From contig NZ_JARRCW010000001.1 of assembly GCF_031501865.1 (NCBI RefSeq), positions 1,757,001 through 1,821,000 on the forward strand: 64,000 nt of DNA. Direction: 5' to 3'. The first letter of the stretch is position 1. Every line of letters begins with the position of its first letter. The notes under the pieces were generated by a model. The model worked only from the letters and a program-made list of their open reading frames with translations, made no database searches and was not told the DNA's origin. This DNA is from Pseudovibrio sp. M1P-2-3. Its GTDB lineage: Bacteria; Pseudomonadota; Alphaproteobacteria; Rhizobiales; Stappiaceae. Positions 27,698-36,959 of this stretch are shown one piece after another. A program made the translations under genes and the position numbers.

Positions 27698-27740
27698 AAA
27701 GCAGCGAGACGTTCTATTGAATCAGCTCACTGCTTTCAAA
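27698..27740. repeat. Palindromic intergenic repeat, copy 2
   Basis: AAAGCAG-C-GAG (27698-27708) pairs with CTC-A-CTGCTTT (27726-27736) around a 17-base loop. The outline and flanking CAAA match copy 1 at 20533-20574, with arm bases changed in pairs. It lies between the convergent puuE and galE genes and may also act as a weak terminator. Confidence 0.7.
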
Positions 27741-27767
27741 GGGGCTTTGAGAGGGCGTTTAGGCGCT

Positions 27768-28757
27768 CTAAATGGAGTTACGAAGCGAAAGCTTCCTTTC
27801 CCAATTCAGGGCGTGTTCGACGATCTGGTGCAGGTCATCGTGCTTGGGCTCCCAGTTCAGCTCACTCAGGATCTTGGTGTTTTTGGCAACAACTTTTGGA
27901 GAGTCACCGGCGCGGCGGGGTTTTTCTTGAACAGTGAAGTCAACTTTGGAAACCGACTTTACGGCATCAATCACCTGACGGACTGAATAACCATCCCCGT
28001 AACCGCAATTCATGACAATGCTTTTGCCGCCATCGCGAAGGCGCTTCAAGGCGAGGTAATGGGCGCTGGCCAGATCGCTCACGTGGATATAGTCGCGCAC
28101 ACCTGTGCCATCGGGCGTGTCAAAGTCGGTTCCGAAAACGCCTAAATGATCGCGTTTGCCCAGTGAGGCTTCGCAGGCAACTTTGATGAGGTGAGTTGCA
28201 TTTTTCGTAGACTGACCCGTGCGCCCTTTGGGATCAGCACCCGCCACGTTGAAATAGCGCAGGGCTGTATATCGGAAATCGTGGGCCAGTGAGACATCCC
28301 TGAGCATTAGCTCTGTCATGAGCTTGGATGTGCCATAGGGAGACAGCGGAGCGAGTGGCGCATCTTCGTCAACCGGAACTATCTCCGGGTCGCCATACAC
28401 GGCGGCGGTGGAAGAGAAGATAAACTTGTCAATGCCATTGGAAACGCAGGCTTCGATGAGATTGCGGGATTTGGCTGTGTTGTTGTTGTAGTACTTCAAC
28501 GGGTCCGATACGGATTCGGGCACGATGATGGAGCCGGCGAAGTGGATCACAGCTTCAACTGTATTTTCAGTGAAAATTTGGTTTAGAAGAGGAATGTCTC
28601 CCACATCACCCGTATAGATTTTTGCTTGCGAAGGCAGAGCCCACTCAAAGCCGGTGCTGAAATCGTCCAGAACGATGAGGTTTTCGCCCGCATCTGCCAG
28701 AAGCCAGCTCATATGGCTGCCTATATACCCTGCACCACCTGTAACCAATATGGCCAT
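27768..28757 (-). CDS. galE: UDP-glucose 4-epimerase
   Basis: 329 residues, an extended short-chain dehydrogenase. The NAD-binding motif GGAGYIGSH is at residues 7-15 and the catalytic pair is Ser/Tyr in SSTAAVYG and SPYGTSK (Y-x3-K). Other family segments are ALRYFNVAGAD and YIHVSDLA. It interconverts UDP-glucose and UDP-galactose for surface polysaccharide or galactose use. The start ATG has AGAGAG upstream. No polysaccharide cluster is adjacent. Confidence 0.94.
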   Translation of the reverse strand: MAILVTGGAGYIGSHMSWLLADAGENLIVLDDFSTGFEWALPSQAKIYTGDVGDIPLLNQIFTENTVEAVIHFAGSIIVPESVSDPLKYYNNNTAKSRNLIEACVSNGIDKFIFSSTAAVYGDPEIVPVDEDAPLAPLSPYGTSKLMTELMLRDVSLAHDFRYTALRYFNVAGADPKGRTGQSTKNATHLIKVACEASLGKRDHLGVFGTDFDTPDGTGVRDYIHVSDLASAHYLALKRLRDGGKSIVMNCGYGDGYSVRQVIDAVKSVSKVDFTVQEKPRRAGDSPKVVAKNTKILSELNWEPKHDDLHQIVEHALNWERKLSLRNSI

Positions 28758-28868
28758 TGTTATATCTCTCTTGGATTATCTTATTTGCTCGTTTTACCCA
28801 TTTACCTAGTCACAAGCGAACTGTGCAAGGCGAAGTGTGGATGGGTACACGCTGTGCTAGAGAATGCT

Positions 28869-28962
28869 CAGCTTTTGAAGCGGATACTATCCTGAAAATT
28901 GGTTTTTCAACGAGTGTTAAGGCTTTTGGCCATATCCGCTCCAAGTCCTCGTTTAAAAGCTG
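28869..28962. repeat. Nested inverted repeat between galE and marC
   Basis: CAGCTTTT (28869-28876) and AGCGGATA (28879-28886) recur inverted as TATCCGCT (28933-28940) and AAAAGCTG (28955-28962). The gap as a whole (28758-29045) holds no gene. The segment GCGGATA..CCTGAAAA resembles the tail of the region next to repeat copy 1 (20587 onward), so it may belong to the same class of dispersed element. Function unknown. Confidence 0.45.
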
Positions 28963-28993
28963 ATATATTCTGGATTTGGGATGGACAAAAGAA

Positions 28994-29014
28994 AAGGGGC
29001 GAAAACCGCCCCTT
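28994..29014 (-). terminator. Terminator of marC
   Basis: AAGGGGCG (28994-29001) pairs with CGCCCCTT (29007-29014). On the minus strand it is followed by TTTCTTTT, 32 bases after the marC stop. Confidence 0.8.
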
Positions 29015-29045
29015 CCTCAATTTAATTGTTCGCCATCAGACCAGA

Positions 29046-29684
29046 TTAACTGGCGGGTTGCATCTCGATCAGCTGGAAAATACCGTCGGCGACAAACTGG
29101 ACGGACAGAGCGGCCAGAAGAACACCAAACAGGCGGGTGATGATCATTTGCGCTGTAGGGCCCAGAATGCGTTCCAGCTTGGATGCGGCAAGGAACATAA
29201 CAAACACTGACAAAAGAACGAGGAACAAAACTGCGACCAATGCAAGCAGGCCCGTCATTCCATCGGCCTGTTGTTCCAGCAAAATAACCGCACTGATGGA
29301 AGCCGGGCCAGAAATAAGCGGAATGGCAAGGGGGAAGACCGCCACATGAGACAGGTCATGTGTGTCTGCAACCTTCTCGGCGCTTTCTGCTTTTCGTTTT
29401 TGACGTAGTTCAAAAACCATCTCAACGGCAATAATGAACAACAGCAGGCCACCGGCGACACGGAAGGCTGGCTGGGAAATGCCCATAACGCTGAGAACCG
29501 AGCTTCCTGCAAAGATGAAAACGATAAGTAGGAAGGCTGAAAGGCCAACAGACTTTATGGCAATAGAGCGCTTTTGAGCAGCTGAAGCCCCCGCAGTAAT
29601 TGCCAGATACAGCGGAGCAAGCCCTATTGGGTCAATAGTGACAAAGAGCATGGCAAAAGCGTTCGCCACGAATTCGGTCAGCAT
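29046..29684 (-). CDS. MarC family integral membrane protein
   Basis: 212 residues with about six hydrophobic spans and the MarC/UPF0056 pattern, including TIDPIGLAPLYLAIT near residue 16 and PLAIPLISGPASISA near residue 120. The family is widespread; its function is not established, and the earlier link to multiple antibiotic resistance has not held up. It is divergent from gyrA, a neighbourhood I recall from other alphaproteobacteria. Confidence 0.9.
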   Translation of the reverse strand: MLTEFVANAFAMLFVTIDPIGLAPLYLAITAGASAAQKRSIAIKSVGLSAFLLIVFIFAGSSVLSVMGISQPAFRVAGGLLLFIIAVEMVFELRQKRKAESAEKVADTHDLSHVAVFPLAIPLISGPASISAVILLEQQADGMTGLLALVAVLFLVLLSVFVMFLAASKLERILGPTAQMIITRLFGVLLAALSVQFVADGIFQLIEMQPAS

Positions 29685-29940
29685 TATGGTGTTCCGTTCT
29701 AATTATATTGTTCGTTAAATGGGGGCTATCAGAACGGCTTTTCCCACACAAGTCTAGTGAAAAAAAGCGCTTGGTATTTGCCCGTCTATTCCCATTTTAC
29801 CTGTATAAAGGAGTGGATAAACCGCTCCAATAAAAAGTCATTGTGATTTTAAGGGCATAGCGGCCCCGCAGAATTTGGAGTTCCCCTTTGAATCGTATAT
29901 AACGGTTTGAATTATAAACGAGATTAACGAGAATAAGTTC

Positions 29941-32706
29941 TTGACAGATCAGGATACAGGCGCACCAAACGGTGGGCTCCCAAGTGACATCCGTCCAGTT
30001 TCCATAACCGATGAGATGAAGCGCAGCTACCTTGATTACGCCATGAGCGTGATCGTGAGCCGTGCGTTGCCCGACGTTCGAGACGGATTGAAACCTGTTC
30101 ATCGTCGCATTTTGTATTCCATGCACGAGAATGGGTATGAATGGAACAAACCCTATCGTAAGTCTGCACGCGTTGTCGGCGATGTGATGGGTAAATACCA
30201 CCCGCATGGTGACAGCGCGATTTATGATGCGCTTGTGCGTATGGCACAGGATTTCTCCATGCGCCTTCCACTGGTGGACGGGCAGGGGAACTTCGGTTCT
30301 GTTGACGGTGATCCGGCAGCGGCAATGCGTTACACCGAGTGTCGTTTGGAAAAAGTAGCTCATACGCAACTTTCCGACATCGACAAGGATACGGTGGACT
30401 TTCAGGAAAACTATGATGGCTCCGAGAGTGAGCCTATTGTTTTACCTGCAAAGTATCCAAACCTTCTGGTCAATGGTGCTGGCGGTATTGCTGTTGGCAT
30501 GGCCACTAATATTCCGCCGCATAATCTGGGGGAAGTGATTGACGGTACGATCGCGATGATCGAGCGCCCGGAGATTAGTCTTCCAGAAATGATGGAGATT
30601 ATTCCCGGTCCTGATTTCCCCACGGGGGGGCTTATTCTTGGCCGCGCAGGAATTAAGAGTGCCTATGAAAGTGGGCGCGGTTCTGTTGTCATGCGCGGTA
30701 AGGTGGATGTTGAAGAAATCCGCGCTGGCCGTGAAGCCCTTATCATCACTGAAATTCCTTATCAGGTAAACAAGGCTTCCATGATCGAGAAGATTGCGGA
30801 GCTGGTACGTGAAAAGAGAATTGAAGGCATTTCCGATATCCGCGACGAATCTGATCGCCGTGGTATGCGCGTTGTTATTGAGTTGAAAAGGGACAGTGTT
30901 CCGGATGTAATCCTGAACCAGCTCTACCGCTTCTCCCAGTTGCAACAGTCCTTCGGGGCAAACATTGTTGCGCTCAATGGTGGGCGTCCTGAACAGATGC
31001 AGCTTATGGACATGCTGCGTGCGTTTATTGCCTTCCGTGAGGAAGTCGTAAACCGCCGCACCAAGTTCTTGCTGAATAAGGCGCGTGACCGTGCCCACGT
31101 TCTGGTTGGTCTGGCTGTTGCTGTCGCCAATATCGATGAGGTTATCCACCTTATCCGCTCTGCTCCGGACCCTGCAACAGCCCGCGCGCGCTTGATGGAG
31201 CGTAACTGGCCTGCAGACGATATTCTGCCTCTTTTGCAGCTCATTGATGATCCGCGTTACGCAGTTCAGGACGATGGTACCTTCAAGCTCTCTGAAGAGC
31301 AGGCCCGTGCAATTCTGGAATTACGTCTGCAGCGTTTGACCGCGATGGGTGCGGAAGAGATTGCAGAAGAACTGGACAAGCTTTCCAAGGAAATCAACGA
31401 ATACCTTGATATCCTGCGTTCGCGTGAGCGTGTGCTTCAGATCGTTCGTGAAGAACTTGAAGGCGTAAAGTCCGAATTTGCCACACCGCGCCGTACGGAA
31501 ATCACCGAAGGCGGCGGAGATCTGGATGATGAAGACCTGATTCAGCGTGAAGACATGGTCGTCACATTCTCTCACACCGGTTACATCAAGCGCGTGCCGC
31601 TGGACACTTATCGGGCGCAGCGCCGTGGTGGTAAGGGCCGCTCTGGCATGCAAACGAAGGACGAGGATTTCGTTACTCGCTTGATCGTGGCCAACACCCA
31701 TACGCCGGTTCTGTTCTTCTCCTCTCGTGGTATCGCCTATAAAATGAAGGTGTGGCGTTTGCCACTGTCTAGCCCGCAAGCGCGTGGTAAGGCCTTGATT
31801 AATATGCTGCCGCTGGAGCCGGGTGAACAAATCACCAGTATCCTGCCACTTCCTGAGGATGAGGAAACTTGGGCAGATCTGGACGTGATGTTTGCCACAA
31901 CACGGGGAACCGTGCGCCGGAATAAGCTTTCCGATTTTGCCCAAATCAACAAGAACGGTAAAATCGCCATGAAGCTTGAAGAAGGCGATGGCATCGTGAA
32001 CGTGATGACCTGTACCGAGGATGACGATGTCTTGCTGACATCTCAGCACGGTCAGTGTATCCGCTTCCAAACCACCGACGTTCGTGTCTTCTCAGGCCGC
32101 AATTCTGTTGGTGTGCGCGGTATTAATCTGGCGGAAGGAGATAGCGTGATTTCCATGTCTATCCTGAGCCACTTCGATTGTACTGCGGATGAGCGTACCG
32201 CCTATATTAAGCAGTCCCGCTTGATGCGCGGTGAAGCTGATGAGGTGACGGAAAACGGCGATCTGGAATCTGTTGGAGACTTTGAACAGCGCTATATTGA
32301 AATGAGCGCCGCAGAGCAGACTATTTTGACGGTTTCCGAAAACGGTTACGGGAAGCGGACGTCATCCTTTGAATACCGCACTACCGGCCGTGGCGGTAAG
32401 GGTATCACCGCAATGGCGGTGAACAACCGTAACGGCCAATTGGTTGCCTCGTTCCAGTGTGAAGAAACTGACCAGATCATGCTGGTGACAGACGGCGGTA
32501 AACTGATCCGTTGTCCTGTGACTGGCATCCGTGTGGCGGGCCGCTCTACTCAAGGCGTGATTGTGTTCAAAACGGCAGAAGACGAGAAGGTTGTCGGTGT
32601 TGAGCGCATTAGTGACCCTGAGGATGAGGCTGAAGACGAGATCGCGGTTGATGAAAACGGTGAAGCTCCTGAAGGTGCTGAGGGAAATGACGAGAGCGAA
32701 AGCTAA
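29941..32706 (+). CDS. gyrA: DNA gyrase subunit A
   Basis: 921 residues. It starts at a TTG, giving the family N-terminus with [19 protein letters not shown]; no upstream ATG fits, and the ribosome site is weak. The breakage-reunion domain has the catalytic Tyr in [10 protein letters not shown] near residue 131. The quinolone-resistance region GDSAIYD keeps the Ser and Asp associated with drug sensitivity. The GyrA box QRRGGKG is present, and the C-terminal pinwheel domain ends in a strongly acidic tail of about 30 residues. It introduces negative supercoils together with GyrB. Confidence 0.97.
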   Translation: MTDQDTGAPNGGLPSDIRPVSITDEMKRSYLDYAMSVIVSRALPDVRDGLKPVHRRILYSMHENGYEWNKPYRKSARVVGDVMGKYHPHGDSAIYDALVRMAQDFSMRLPLVDGQGNFGSVDGDPAAAMRYTECRLEKVAHTQLSDIDKDTVDFQENYDGSESEPIVLPAKYPNLLVNGAGGIAVGMATNIPPHNLGEVIDGTIAMIERPEISLPEMMEIIPGPDFPTGGLILGRAGIKSAYESGRGSVVMRGKVDVEEIRAGREALIITEIPYQVNKASMIEKIAELVREKRIEGISDIRDESDRRGMRVVIELKRDSVPDVILNQLYRFSQLQQSFGANIVALNGGRPEQMQLMDMLRAFIAFREEVVNRRTKFLLNKARDRAHVLVGLAVAVANIDEVIHLIRSAPDPATARARLMERNWPADDILPLLQLIDDPRYAVQDDGTFKLSEEQARAILELRLQRLTAMGAEEIAEELDKLSKEINEYLDILRSRERVLQIVREELEGVKSEFATPRRTEITEGGGDLDDEDLIQREDMVVTFSHTGYIKRVPLDTYRAQRRGGKGRSGMQTKDEDFVTRLIVANTHTPVLFFSSRGIAYKMKVWRLPLSSPQARGKALINMLPLEPGEQITSILPLPEDEETWADLDVMFATTRGTVRRNKLSDFAQINKNGKIAMKLEEGDGIVNVMTCTEDDDVLLTSQHGQCIRFQTTDVRVFSGRNSVGVRGINLAEGDSVISMSILSHFDCTADERTAYIKQSRLMRGEADEVTENGDLESVGDFEQRYIEMSAAEQTILTVSENGYGKRTSSFEYRTTGRGGKGITAMAVNNRNGQLVASFQCEETDQIMLVTDGGKLIRCPVTGIRVAGRSTQGVIVFKTAEDEKVVGVERISDPEDEAEDEIAVDENGEAPEGAEGNDESES

Positions 32707-32727
32707 CGTTTGCCGATGATTTAAAAG

Positions 32728-32760
32728 AAATGCCAGTCTTGAGAGACTGGCATTTTTTAT
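32728..32760 (+). terminator. Terminator of gyrA
   Basis: A perfect 12-base stem (AAATGCCAGTCT / AGACTGGCATTT) with a TGAG tetraloop and a T-run, 22 bases after the gyrA stop. Confidence 0.93.
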
Positions 32761-32853
32761 AGGGGGCGAGCTATGCTCTGCCTCAATTGATTAAAGGAAA
32801 GACGAAACCTTCTCCTTTAAAAGTAATTGGTCAATACGCTGTGAGGATCTTTG

Positions 32854-33354
32854 ATGAAACGTACTGCAATCTATGCTGGCTCATTTGACCCTATTACAAA
32901 CGGGCATATTGATATTCTTGAACAGTCGCTGGTATTGGCTGATGAAGTAATTGTGGCTATTGGCGTTCATCCTGGTAAGCAGCCTTTATTCAGTTTTGAC
33001 GAGCGGGCGCAGCTTATCGAGCAGTCGGTGCATGAAGTCCTTGGACTTGATCTGGTTGCGCGAGTAAAGACCGTTAGCTTTGATAGTTTAGTGGTGGATG
33101 CAGCAAAGGAGCGGGGGAGTCATATCCTTATTCGCGGTTTGCGTGACAGCACCGATTTGAACTATGAAATGCAGATGGCGGGCATGAACGGGGCAATGGC
33201 CCCTGACATCAAGACCGTATTTTTGCCAGCTTCTCCTGAAACAAGGCCGATTACTGCAACGCTGGTGCGGCAAATTGCAAAAATGGGGGGAGATTACTCC
33301 AAGTTTGTGCCCAACTGCGTTGCAAAGCAACTTGCTGCTAAAGTTTCTAAATAA
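32854..33354 (+). CDS. coaD: Phosphopantetheine adenylyltransferase
   Basis: 166 residues from the ATG preceded by GTGAGGATC. It has the nucleotidyltransferase motif [13 protein letters not shown] (residues 8-20, with the T-x-G-H catalytic pattern), the substrate segment HPGKQPLFS and [17 protein letters not shown]. It adenylates 4'-phosphopantetheine to dephospho-CoA, the penultimate step of coenzyme A synthesis, in the cytoplasm. It has its own transcription start after the gyrA terminator and is followed by two cyclophilin genes. Confidence 0.96.
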   Translation: MKRTAIYAGSFDPITNGHIDILEQSLVLADEVIVAIGVHPGKQPLFSFDERAQLIEQSVHEVLGLDLVARVKTVSFDSLVVDAAKERGSHILIRGLRDSTDLNYEMQMAGMNGAMAPDIKTVFLPASPETRPITATLVRQIAKMGGDYSKFVPNCVAKQLAAKVSK

Positions 33355-33408
33355 GAGAAATTTCGTCCTTTGCTGCAAAAGGACAGTTTAAAATGAAGGG
33401 ATATTCAC

Positions 33409-33942
33409 GTGTTTCGTAGTTTTGCTGCTGCGCTGGCCATTGTTGGCGGTGTGTTATTTTCGTTCTCCGCTCAAGCTCAAGATGCGGACAATACACTCTA
33501 TATTGACTTGAAAGACGGGCGCGTCGAAATTGAATTGCTGCCCGATGTTGCTCCCAAGCATGTGGAGCGCATTAAGACGCTTGCAAATCAGGGCTTTTAT
33601 GACGGGATTGTTTTTCACCGTGTAATTGATGGCTTCATGGCACAAACTGGAGACCCAACGGGTACGGGGCGTGGTGGTTCAGACCTTCCAGACCTTCCTG
33701 CTGAATTCAGCAAGGTGCCTTTCGAACGCGGAACATTGGGCATGGCCCGTTCTGCAAGCCCGGATAGTGCCAATTCCCAGTTCTTCATTATGTTTGACAA
33801 TGGTTCGTTCTTGAACGGCAAATACACCGTTTTTGGTCAGGTAACTTCTGGAATGGAGTTTGTTGACAAGATTAAACGTGGAGAACCGGTACGCAATCCC
33901 GATAAAATTATCAAGATGCGGGTTGCTAGTCACGACGACTAG
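33409..33942 (+). CDS. Exported cyclophilin-type peptidyl-prolyl isomerase
   Basis: 177 residues starting at a GTG with GAAGGGA upstream. The first 23 residues form a Sec signal peptide ending SAQAQ, so the enzyme acts in the periplasm. The cyclophilin core follows: FHRVIDGFMAQTGDP near residue 65 (Arg and Phe of the active site), NSQFFIMF near 122. It catalyses cis-trans isomerisation of proline bonds during folding. It forms a tandem with a cytoplasmic paralogue 49 bases downstream. Confidence 0.92.
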   Translation: MFRSFAAALAIVGGVLFSFSAQAQDADNTLYIDLKDGRVEIELLPDVAPKHVERIKTLANQGFYDGIVFHRVIDGFMAQTGDPTGTGRGGSDLPDLPAEFSKVPFERGTLGMARSASPDSANSQFFIMFDNGSFLNGKYTVFGQVTSGMEFVDKIKRGEPVRNPDKIIKMRVASHDD

Positions 33943-33991
33943 GGGCTAATGCTTGCACCTGAAGATTTACCACAAATGCAAAGGAAAGCCC

Positions 33992-34462
33992 GTGGCTGAT
34001 TATAAGGACCCAGAAAACACACTCGTGATGGAAACAACACAGGGTGAAGTGGTTATTGAAATGCGCCCGGACCTGGCTCCAAACCATGTTGCTCGCATTA
34101 AAGAGCTGGTTCGCGAAGGTTTTTACAACGGTATCGTATTCCACCGTGTGATTGACGGCTTCATGGCGCAAACCGGTTGCCCGCAAGGCACAGGTACAGG
34201 CGGCTCCGGCAAGAAACTCAAAGCTGAGTTCAACAACGAGAAGCACGTGCGCGGCACATGTTCTATGGCACGTGCTATGGACCCGAACTCCGGTGACAGC
34301 CAGTTCTTCATCTGCTTTGAAGATTCTTCCTGGCTCGATGGTCAGTACACTGTTTGGGGTCTGGTGACTTCCGGCATGGACAATGTTGACAAGATCAAGC
34401 GCGGCGAGCCTGTGGCAGACCCAGACAAGATCGTTTCCGTAAAAGTTGCTGCAGACGCTTAA
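33992..34462 (+). CDS. ppiB: Cytoplasmic cyclophilin-type peptidyl-prolyl isomerase
   Basis: 156 residues from the GTG at 33992, with AAGGAAAG directly upstream. Longer frames from 33953 would add a poorly conserved basic stretch. It has no signal peptide. The active-site segments are FHRVIDGFMAQTGCP and DSQFFICF. It is a close paralogue of the exported copy just upstream, and the pair suggests duplication with different locations. A terminator follows. Confidence 0.93.
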   Translation: MADYKDPENTLVMETTQGEVVIEMRPDLAPNHVARIKELVREGFYNGIVFHRVIDGFMAQTGCPQGTGTGGSGKKLKAEFNNEKHVRGTCSMARAMDPNSGDSQFFICFEDSSWLDGQYTVWGLVTSGMDNVDKIKRGEPVADPDKIVSVKVAADA

Positions 34463-34488
34463 GTCCGTAAATACGACGGTACATTACG

Positions 34489-34519
34489 AAAGAGGGCGAT
34501 GTTTCGTCCTCTTTTTTTA
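34489..34519 (+). terminator. Terminator after ppiB
   Basis: AAAGAGGGCG and CGTCCTCTTT form a stem with a G-T pair and a short loop, followed by a long T-run, 27 bases after the stop. The remaining 170 bases to queA show no gene. Confidence 0.82.
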
Positions 34520-34689
34520 TTGGGAAGGCTCTAATGGTTGACGTAACAAAGCGACAAAGTTAATAGGCTCTGTTGCCACAAGGCATGCGCATTGACGCGC
34601 CGGTGGCTTCCATAGGGACAAGAATAAAAAATTTGGGCAGCATCCTCAACGACGAGGCGGAAAAGCTGCTTTGAGTAGAAGGCCGTTTT

Positions 34690-35781
34690 ATGCGCGTTGA
34701 TGAGTTTGATTTTGACCTTCCCAATGACAATATCGCGTTAAGACCTGCAAGCCCCCGTGATAGCGCCCGTATGTTGGTGGTTATGCCAAATGGGGAACAG
34801 TTATTGCAGGATAGCGGTGTGAAGGATCTTGCCAGCTATCTGGAACCCGGCGATGCACTGGTGTTTAACGATACGAAGGTGATCCCTGCGCAGTTGCTCG
34901 GGTTTCGTGAGCGTGATGGTGTGATTGCTAAAGTGGGCGTAACACTGCACCAAAGAGCAGGAGCCGATGGATGGCGGGCGTTTGTGCGCCCTGCCAAGAA
35001 GCTTAAGGTTGGAGATACGGTCAAATTCTGCTTTAGCGCGGAGGAACTGGAAAGTGCCTACCTGAGCGCTCGTGTGGAAGAAAAGTCAGAGGCGGGGGAT
35101 ATCCTGTTTCGCTTTAACCTGACTGCAAATGAACTGGATACTGCTATTGCGGAAGTGGGACATATCCCGCTTCCTCCTTATATTGCGTCAAAACGGGCAG
35201 AAGACGAGCAGGACCGCTCCGACTATCAAACCATGTATGCAAAGCACAAAGGCGCGGTTGCTGCCCCGACTGCTGGCTTGCACTTTACGGATGCTCTGTT
35301 TCAAAGCCTTGAGGAGCGCGGTGTTGAAAAGCACTTTGTGACGCTGCATGTGGGGGCGGGGACCTTCTTGCCGGTGAAAGTGGATAACACTGATGACCAC
35401 CAGATGCATGATGAATGGGGGGAGATTTCTGCGCAGACTGCCGAAAAGCTGAATGCCGTGAAGGCGCGAGGCAACAAGGTGGTGTGTGTGGGCACTACAT
35501 CCCTGCGCATTCTGGAGTCTGCCACCCGTGATGACGGTGTTATTCAGGCAATCTCCGATTCAACAGATATCTTCATCACTCCGGGCTACCGGTTCCGTGC
35601 TGTGGATGCTTTGATGACCAATTTCCACTTGCCCAAGTCCACATTGTTTATGCTTGTGAGCGCATTTTCCGGCCTTGATGAAATGCGCCAAGCCTATGAG
35701 CACGCCATTCAAACCAACTACCGTTTCTACAGTTACGGAGACAGCTCCCTTCTGTTTCCAAAAGGAATGCCATCTCAATGA
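34690..35781 (+). CDS. queA: S-adenosylmethionine:tRNA ribosyltransferase-isomerase
   Basis: 363 residues, the usual length. It begins [20 protein letters not shown] with the family segments [28 protein letters not shown] and [11 protein letters not shown]. It transfers the ribosyl part of S-adenosylmethionine to preQ1 in tRNA, forming epoxyqueuosine. It is translationally coupled to tgt by an ATGA overlap, so the two queuosine steps are made together. The other queuosine genes are not in the window. Confidence 0.96.
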   Translation: MRVDEFDFDLPNDNIALRPASPRDSARMLVVMPNGEQLLQDSGVKDLASYLEPGDALVFNDTKVIPAQLLGFRERDGVIAKVGVTLHQRAGADGWRAFVRPAKKLKVGDTVKFCFSAEELESAYLSARVEEKSEAGDILFRFNLTANELDTAIAEVGHIPLPPYIASKRAEDEQDRSDYQTMYAKHKGAVAAPTAGLHFTDALFQSLEERGVEKHFVTLHVGAGTFLPVKVDNTDDHQMHDEWGEISAQTAEKLNAVKARGNKVVCVGTTSLRILESATRDDGVIQAISDSTDIFITPGYRFRAVDALMTNFHLPKSTLFMLVSAFSGLDEMRQAYEHAIQTNYRFYSYGDSSLLFPKGMPSQ

Positions 35782-36935
35782 CAAATCAAAAACCGTTCTC
35801 TTTTAAACTGCTGAAAAAAGACGGCATGGCCCGTCGCGGTGAGATTTCTACCCCGCACGGTACTGTTGCAACGCCAGCCTTTATGCCGGTCGGTACACAG
35901 GCCACCGTTAAAGCCATGTACCCTGAGCAAATTCGCGAACTTGGAGCAGATGTTGTTCTTGGCAACACCTACCACTTGATGCTGCGCCCAACGGCAGAGC
36001 GGATCAATAAGCTGGGCGGCCTGCATAAATTTATGAACTGGCCGCACACCATCTTGACTGACTCAGGTGGTTTTCAGGTTATGTCTCTTGCGCAGCTTCG
36101 CAAGTTGAATGAGGAAGGTGTGACGTTTTCCTCGCATCATGATGGTTCCAAACACTTCATGAGCCCTGAACGTTCCGTTGAAATTCAGGGGCTTTTGGGC
36201 TCTGATATTCAGATGCAGCTGGACCAGTGCATTGGTTTGCCTGCTGAGCGGGGGGACATCCAGCAGGCTATGGAACTTTCGTTGCGGTGGGCCGAACGGT
36301 CTCGCAATCAGTTCGAAAAAATGGGTGGACCTGAAAAAGGCCAGGGCCTCTATGGTATCGTGCAGGGGGGGGATGACCCTGAGCTGCGCATTGAATCTGC
36401 AATGAAACTGGGTGATATGCCGTTTGAGGGGTATTCTGTGGGTGGTCTTGCTGTGGGTGAGCCGCAGGCTGTGATGCTGAAAATGCTGGAAGTGACAACG
36501 CCAGCCATGCCGGAAAACAAGCCACGCTATTTGATGGGTGTTGGAACACCGGAAGACCTTCTTGAAAGTGTGGCCCGCGGTATTGACCAGTTTGATTGTG
36601 TGATGCCGACCCGCGCTGGTCGTCATGGCCTCGCTTACACCCGCTACGGTAAGGTGAACCTGAAAAACGCCCGTCATGCGGAAGACCCGCGCCCGTTGGA
36701 CGAGCAGGCTGCATGCCCGGCAACAAACAACTATTCTCGTGCTTACCTACACCACTTGGTGCGCGTGAACGAGGGGCTGGCTGGTATGCTTCTTACATGG
36801 AACAATCTGGCTTATTACCAGACTTTGATGCGCGAAATTCGCGAAGCCATTGACGAAAGCCGCTTTGAAGACTTCCGTGCTAAAACCAAAGAAGATTGGG
36901 CACGCGGGGATATTGAACCCTATGTTTGGTCATAG
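35778..36935 (+). CDS. tgt: Queuine/preQ1 tRNA-guanine transglycosylase with reduced zinc site
   Basis: 385 residues. It exchanges guanine-34 for preQ1 in Asp, Asn, His and Tyr tRNAs. Active-site segments are present: [12 protein letters not shown] (Asp near residue 95), GGLAVGEP and QFDCVMPTR with its catalytic Asp. The usual zinc motif C-x-C-x2-C before [10 protein letters not shown] reads A-x-C-x2-T here ([13 protein letters not shown]), so only one of three cysteines remains along with the His. The start overlaps the queA stop. I recall similar loss in other alphaproteobacterial Tgt proteins, so it is probably a clade trait and not a broken gene. Confidence 0.95.
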   Translation: MTNQKPFSFKLLKKDGMARRGEISTPHGTVATPAFMPVGTQATVKAMYPEQIRELGADVVLGNTYHLMLRPTAERINKLGGLHKFMNWPHTILTDSGGFQVMSLAQLRKLNEEGVTFSSHHDGSKHFMSPERSVEIQGLLGSDIQMQLDQCIGLPAERGDIQQAMELSLRWAERSRNQFEKMGGPEKGQGLYGIVQGGDDPELRIESAMKLGDMPFEGYSVGGLAVGEPQAVMLKMLEVTTPAMPENKPRYLMGVGTPEDLLESVARGIDQFDCVMPTRAGRHGLAYTRYGKVNLKNARHAEDPRPLDEQAACPATNNYSRAYLHHLVRVNEGLAGMLLTWNNLAYYQTLMREIREAIDESRFEDFRAKTKEDWARGDIEPYVWS

Positions 36936-36959
36936 AGCTTAAGAGCTAAACACTGTTTG

